NCBI RefSeq assembly: GCF_042094015.1
Contig: NZ_JBELDZ010000013.1
Span: forward strand, 1 to 43,011
Length of the DNA stretch: 43,011 nt
From: Aurantibacter sp042094015
GTDB lineage: Bacteria; Bacteroidota; Bacteroidia; Flavobacteriales; Flavobacteriaceae
Reading direction: 5' to 3'
Both the position numbers and the translations under genes were made by a program. Shown in pieces: positions 42,301 through 43,011 of this stretch (position 1 is the first letter of the stretch; each line of letters starts with the position of its first letter). A model generated the notes under the pieces. It was given only the letters and a program-made list of their open reading frames with translations. It was not told where the DNA came from and made no database searches.

Positions 42301-43011
42301 GTGATGATGATTATGATGGTTTTGTAGAGTTTGATTTAACCGAAGCAGATGCCATAATACTTGCCTCTTTGCCGCCTGGTTTAACGGTAGATTATTATGA
42401 ATCTACTATTGATGCTCAATTAGAGCAAAATCAACTTCCTGATAATTACACTAATACAGTTCCATTTCTTCAAACTATTTTTGTTCGTGTAGAAAATGCT
42501 AACGATTGTTTTGGAATAAGCTCTATAGATTTAACAGTTAACCCTTTGCCCCAAAACAATTTAATAAACGATTTTACACTTTGTAGTGATACTCCAAATG
42601 CAGCGGTAGTAGATTTAAGTCAATTTGATTCTGACATTTTAGGAACACAGAACCCTTTAGATTTTACAATAGCTTATTTTGAAAATCAATCAGATGCAAA
42701 TGCAAATTCTAATGCACTTACTAATCCATTCACAACAAGTTCTAATAGTCAAAATTTCTTTGTTAGAGTTACTAATAATGTAACGGGATGTTTTATAACT
42801 ACAATAAATTTTACAGTAAACTTTAACCCTAATCCATTATCAGTTCCACCAACGTCCTTAGAAGTTTGTGATGATACAGTTCCAGATGGATTTACAATTA
42901 TAGATTTAAACGTAAAAAACACTGAGATTACAGGAGGCAATACAGATTATGCTGTCACTTATTATTTAACATTAATGGATGCGGAAAATGAAATAAACCC
43001 ATTGCCAATTC
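39399..43011 (+). CDS. Giant secreted CUB/PKD/choice-of-anchor L surface protein (3' partial)
   Basis: The frame is open from ATG 39399 to the right edge (1,204 codons, no stop). A signal peptide ends at about residue 20 (NSFLMYSQ). Domains in order: a CUB-like domain (about 25-145; FTDSGSGGNYGNDENFTITI and GCLTINFTSDASV), a PKD-like domain (about 160-225; NYNWDFGTG, TVTYTVSD), a choice-of-anchor L-type domain (about 245-485; ERGIILSTGN, RYIMASEEYDGG), an Ig-like segment (about 490-570), then tandem modules. These begin near CDDDxDGFxEFDLT, with the Cys at residues 580, 674, 772, 872, 968, 1062 and 1157. Each module ends with a stretch like QTIFVRVEN and a second Cys. The C-terminus is beyond the window; a type B type IX sorting domain is typical of such proteins but is not seen. 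Confidence 0.85.
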   Translation, partial: MKKKLLICFLVFNSFLMYSQDVSMQNGTFNQCTGVFTDSGSGGNYGNDENFTITICPDTSGTVMSLDFTSFSTQANADILTIYDGDSTASPVLGTYSGGPTSSPGLVIASPTNTSGCLTINFTSDASVNSVGWTADIQCAAPCQTITPSIDSTSPVAQASGIVEVPVGVNVDFFGSAIFSDSPANANYNWDFGTGADANTQNASFTYPTSGSFTVTYTVSDDNPLGCSESVQIEVLVLEAIITSNNAAFPESSFSIEELIDQVLVSGGCSGVSNFSSQVFGQPDDLVTKSYGYFTQGGALGFPFERGIILSTGNASLAGNTVRGVRNDVGNGQGGDVDLETALGQTGTNDATFVKFDFVPTGDNISFRYIMASEEYDGGTECNFADSFAFLLREVGTPAYQNLAVLPDGTPVSVLNINNAPGCLSNPAFFEGYTVGQTNYNGRTKVLTASANVVAGTTYEIKLVVADQGDSAWDSAIFLEAGSFNLGGDLGDDITIAAGNSTCLGNSLTLDTQADSTVPHIWYFNGVEIIGEVSSTIDVSNAGIYSVDVIFDVTCTANDEIVVEFVTPATVGVLDNLTECSQNATEEFDLSVNTPLALGTQSITEYSVSYHISQLDADNDANPIPNPTIFSGTDGQIIYVRVEDVSTQSCFVTDTFTLSLNGTTTEVVADLVLCDDNSSGDGFEFFNLESQTATVLGTQSAADYTVTYHLTQAGADANTGVLVSPYQNTSNPQRVFIRVENNVSQSCFSTTFFDLIVNDLPTIVAIPDYELCDNDIDGSNTNGFVEFDLTTLDATVINGQANTQVIYFEDFTDANNNINPILNPNTYTNTTANTQELFVRLTNMVTLCSQVTSFNIVVNPIPVLINATLVQCDEDGVPDGFTVYNLNEGNENVITTGVVGDYLFEHYLNLADAQAQANVLASSPFTNTVNPQTIIIRVQNNTSGCVNYAEITLDVTATDISGADLDECDDDYDGFVEFDLTEADAIILASLPPGLTVDYYESTIDAQLEQNQLPDNYTNTVPFLQTIFVRVENANDCFGISSIDLTVNPLPQNNLINDFTLCSDTPNAAVVDLSQFDSDILGTQNPLDFTIAYFENQSDANANSNALTNPFTTSSNSQNFFVRVTNNVTGCFITTINFTVNFNPNPLSVPPTSLEVCDDTVPDGFTIIDLNVKNTEITGGNTDYAVTYYLTLMDAENEINPLPI
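41136..43011 (+). repeat. Tandem ~95-residue coding repeats in the surface protein
   Basis: Seven modules begin at 41136, 41418, 41712, 42012, 42300, 42582 and 42867, spaced 282-300 bases. Each starts with a Cys-Asp motif and a hydrophobic stretch like EFDLT. They are diverged at the DNA level. The seventh is cut by the edge. Confidence 0.85.

Noticed and set aside
41136..43011. The repeats near the right edge as a CRISPR or DNA-level satellite
   Set aside because: The repeats are protein modules in one open frame, diverged in DNA and about 290 bases long.
1..43011. Mobile elements, phage genes, tRNA or rRNA genes
   Set aside because: I found no transposase, integrase, phage structural gene, cloverleaf or rRNA-like stretch. 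All genes fit a conserved chromosomal backbone with even base composition.

Overview
The window is AT-rich, densely packed DNA from a gliding-type marine or soil bacterium of the Bacteroidota, almost certainly the family Flavobacteriaceae. The evidence is the alternative complex III operon, sprA (type IX secretion), a RemB-like gene, Bacteroidota-type -7 promoter elements (TAnnTTTG), scarcity of Shine-Dalgarno sequences, and a CUB/PKD/choice-of-anchor surface protein. I cannot name the genus. Gene order looks like a conserved flavobacterial chromosomal backbone; I see no prophage, insertion sequence, CRISPR array, tRNA or rRNA. No stretch over about 230 bases lacks a gene.

Region 1 (1-9056) is the back half of a respiratory operon: actB (cut by the window edge), actC, actD, actE, actF, then cytochrome c oxidase subunits II and I, closed by a strong terminator. 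The products should form the quinol-oxidising alternative complex III and pass electrons to an aa3-type oxidase. Region 2 (9057-21417) is housekeeping plus secretion: ruvB, queG, maeB, ruvA, and the very large sprA, which encodes the outer-membrane channel of the type IX secretion system and starts with TTG directly after ruvA. Region 3 (21418-26320) holds gcvH, a VanZ-family gene, two tonB-like genes and a remB-like gene. The last three share a TonB-C-like domain with the same cysteine pair.

Region 4 (26321-31858) returns to the oxidase: heme O synthase, two subunit III genes, a subunit IV gene, a probable degenerate SCO-like protein, a true SCO copper chaperone, a DUF420 membrane protein and a 72-residue CxxC membrane protein. 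Structural subunits I/II and the III/IV/assembly genes are therefore separated by about 17 kb. Region 5 (31859-38285) is a MacAB-TolC-type export operon (ATPase, two paralogous permeases, membrane fusion protein, TolC) with tsaB attached to its end by a TTG start. A long perfect inverted repeat separates it from the convergent mscS-family gene. Region 6 (39399 to the right edge) is the start of a giant secreted protein, open for more than 1,200 codons, with tandem modules of about 95 residues; it is a likely client of the SprA secretion system.

Nothing here is an obviously new system. The points most worth follow-up are the copper-site-less SCO-like protein, the trio of cysteine-paired TonB-C domains ending in the RemB fusion, the 122-residue insertion in one subunit III, the 14-bp inverted repeat over the gcvH promoter, and the repeated pattern of a promoter placed directly against the preceding terminator.
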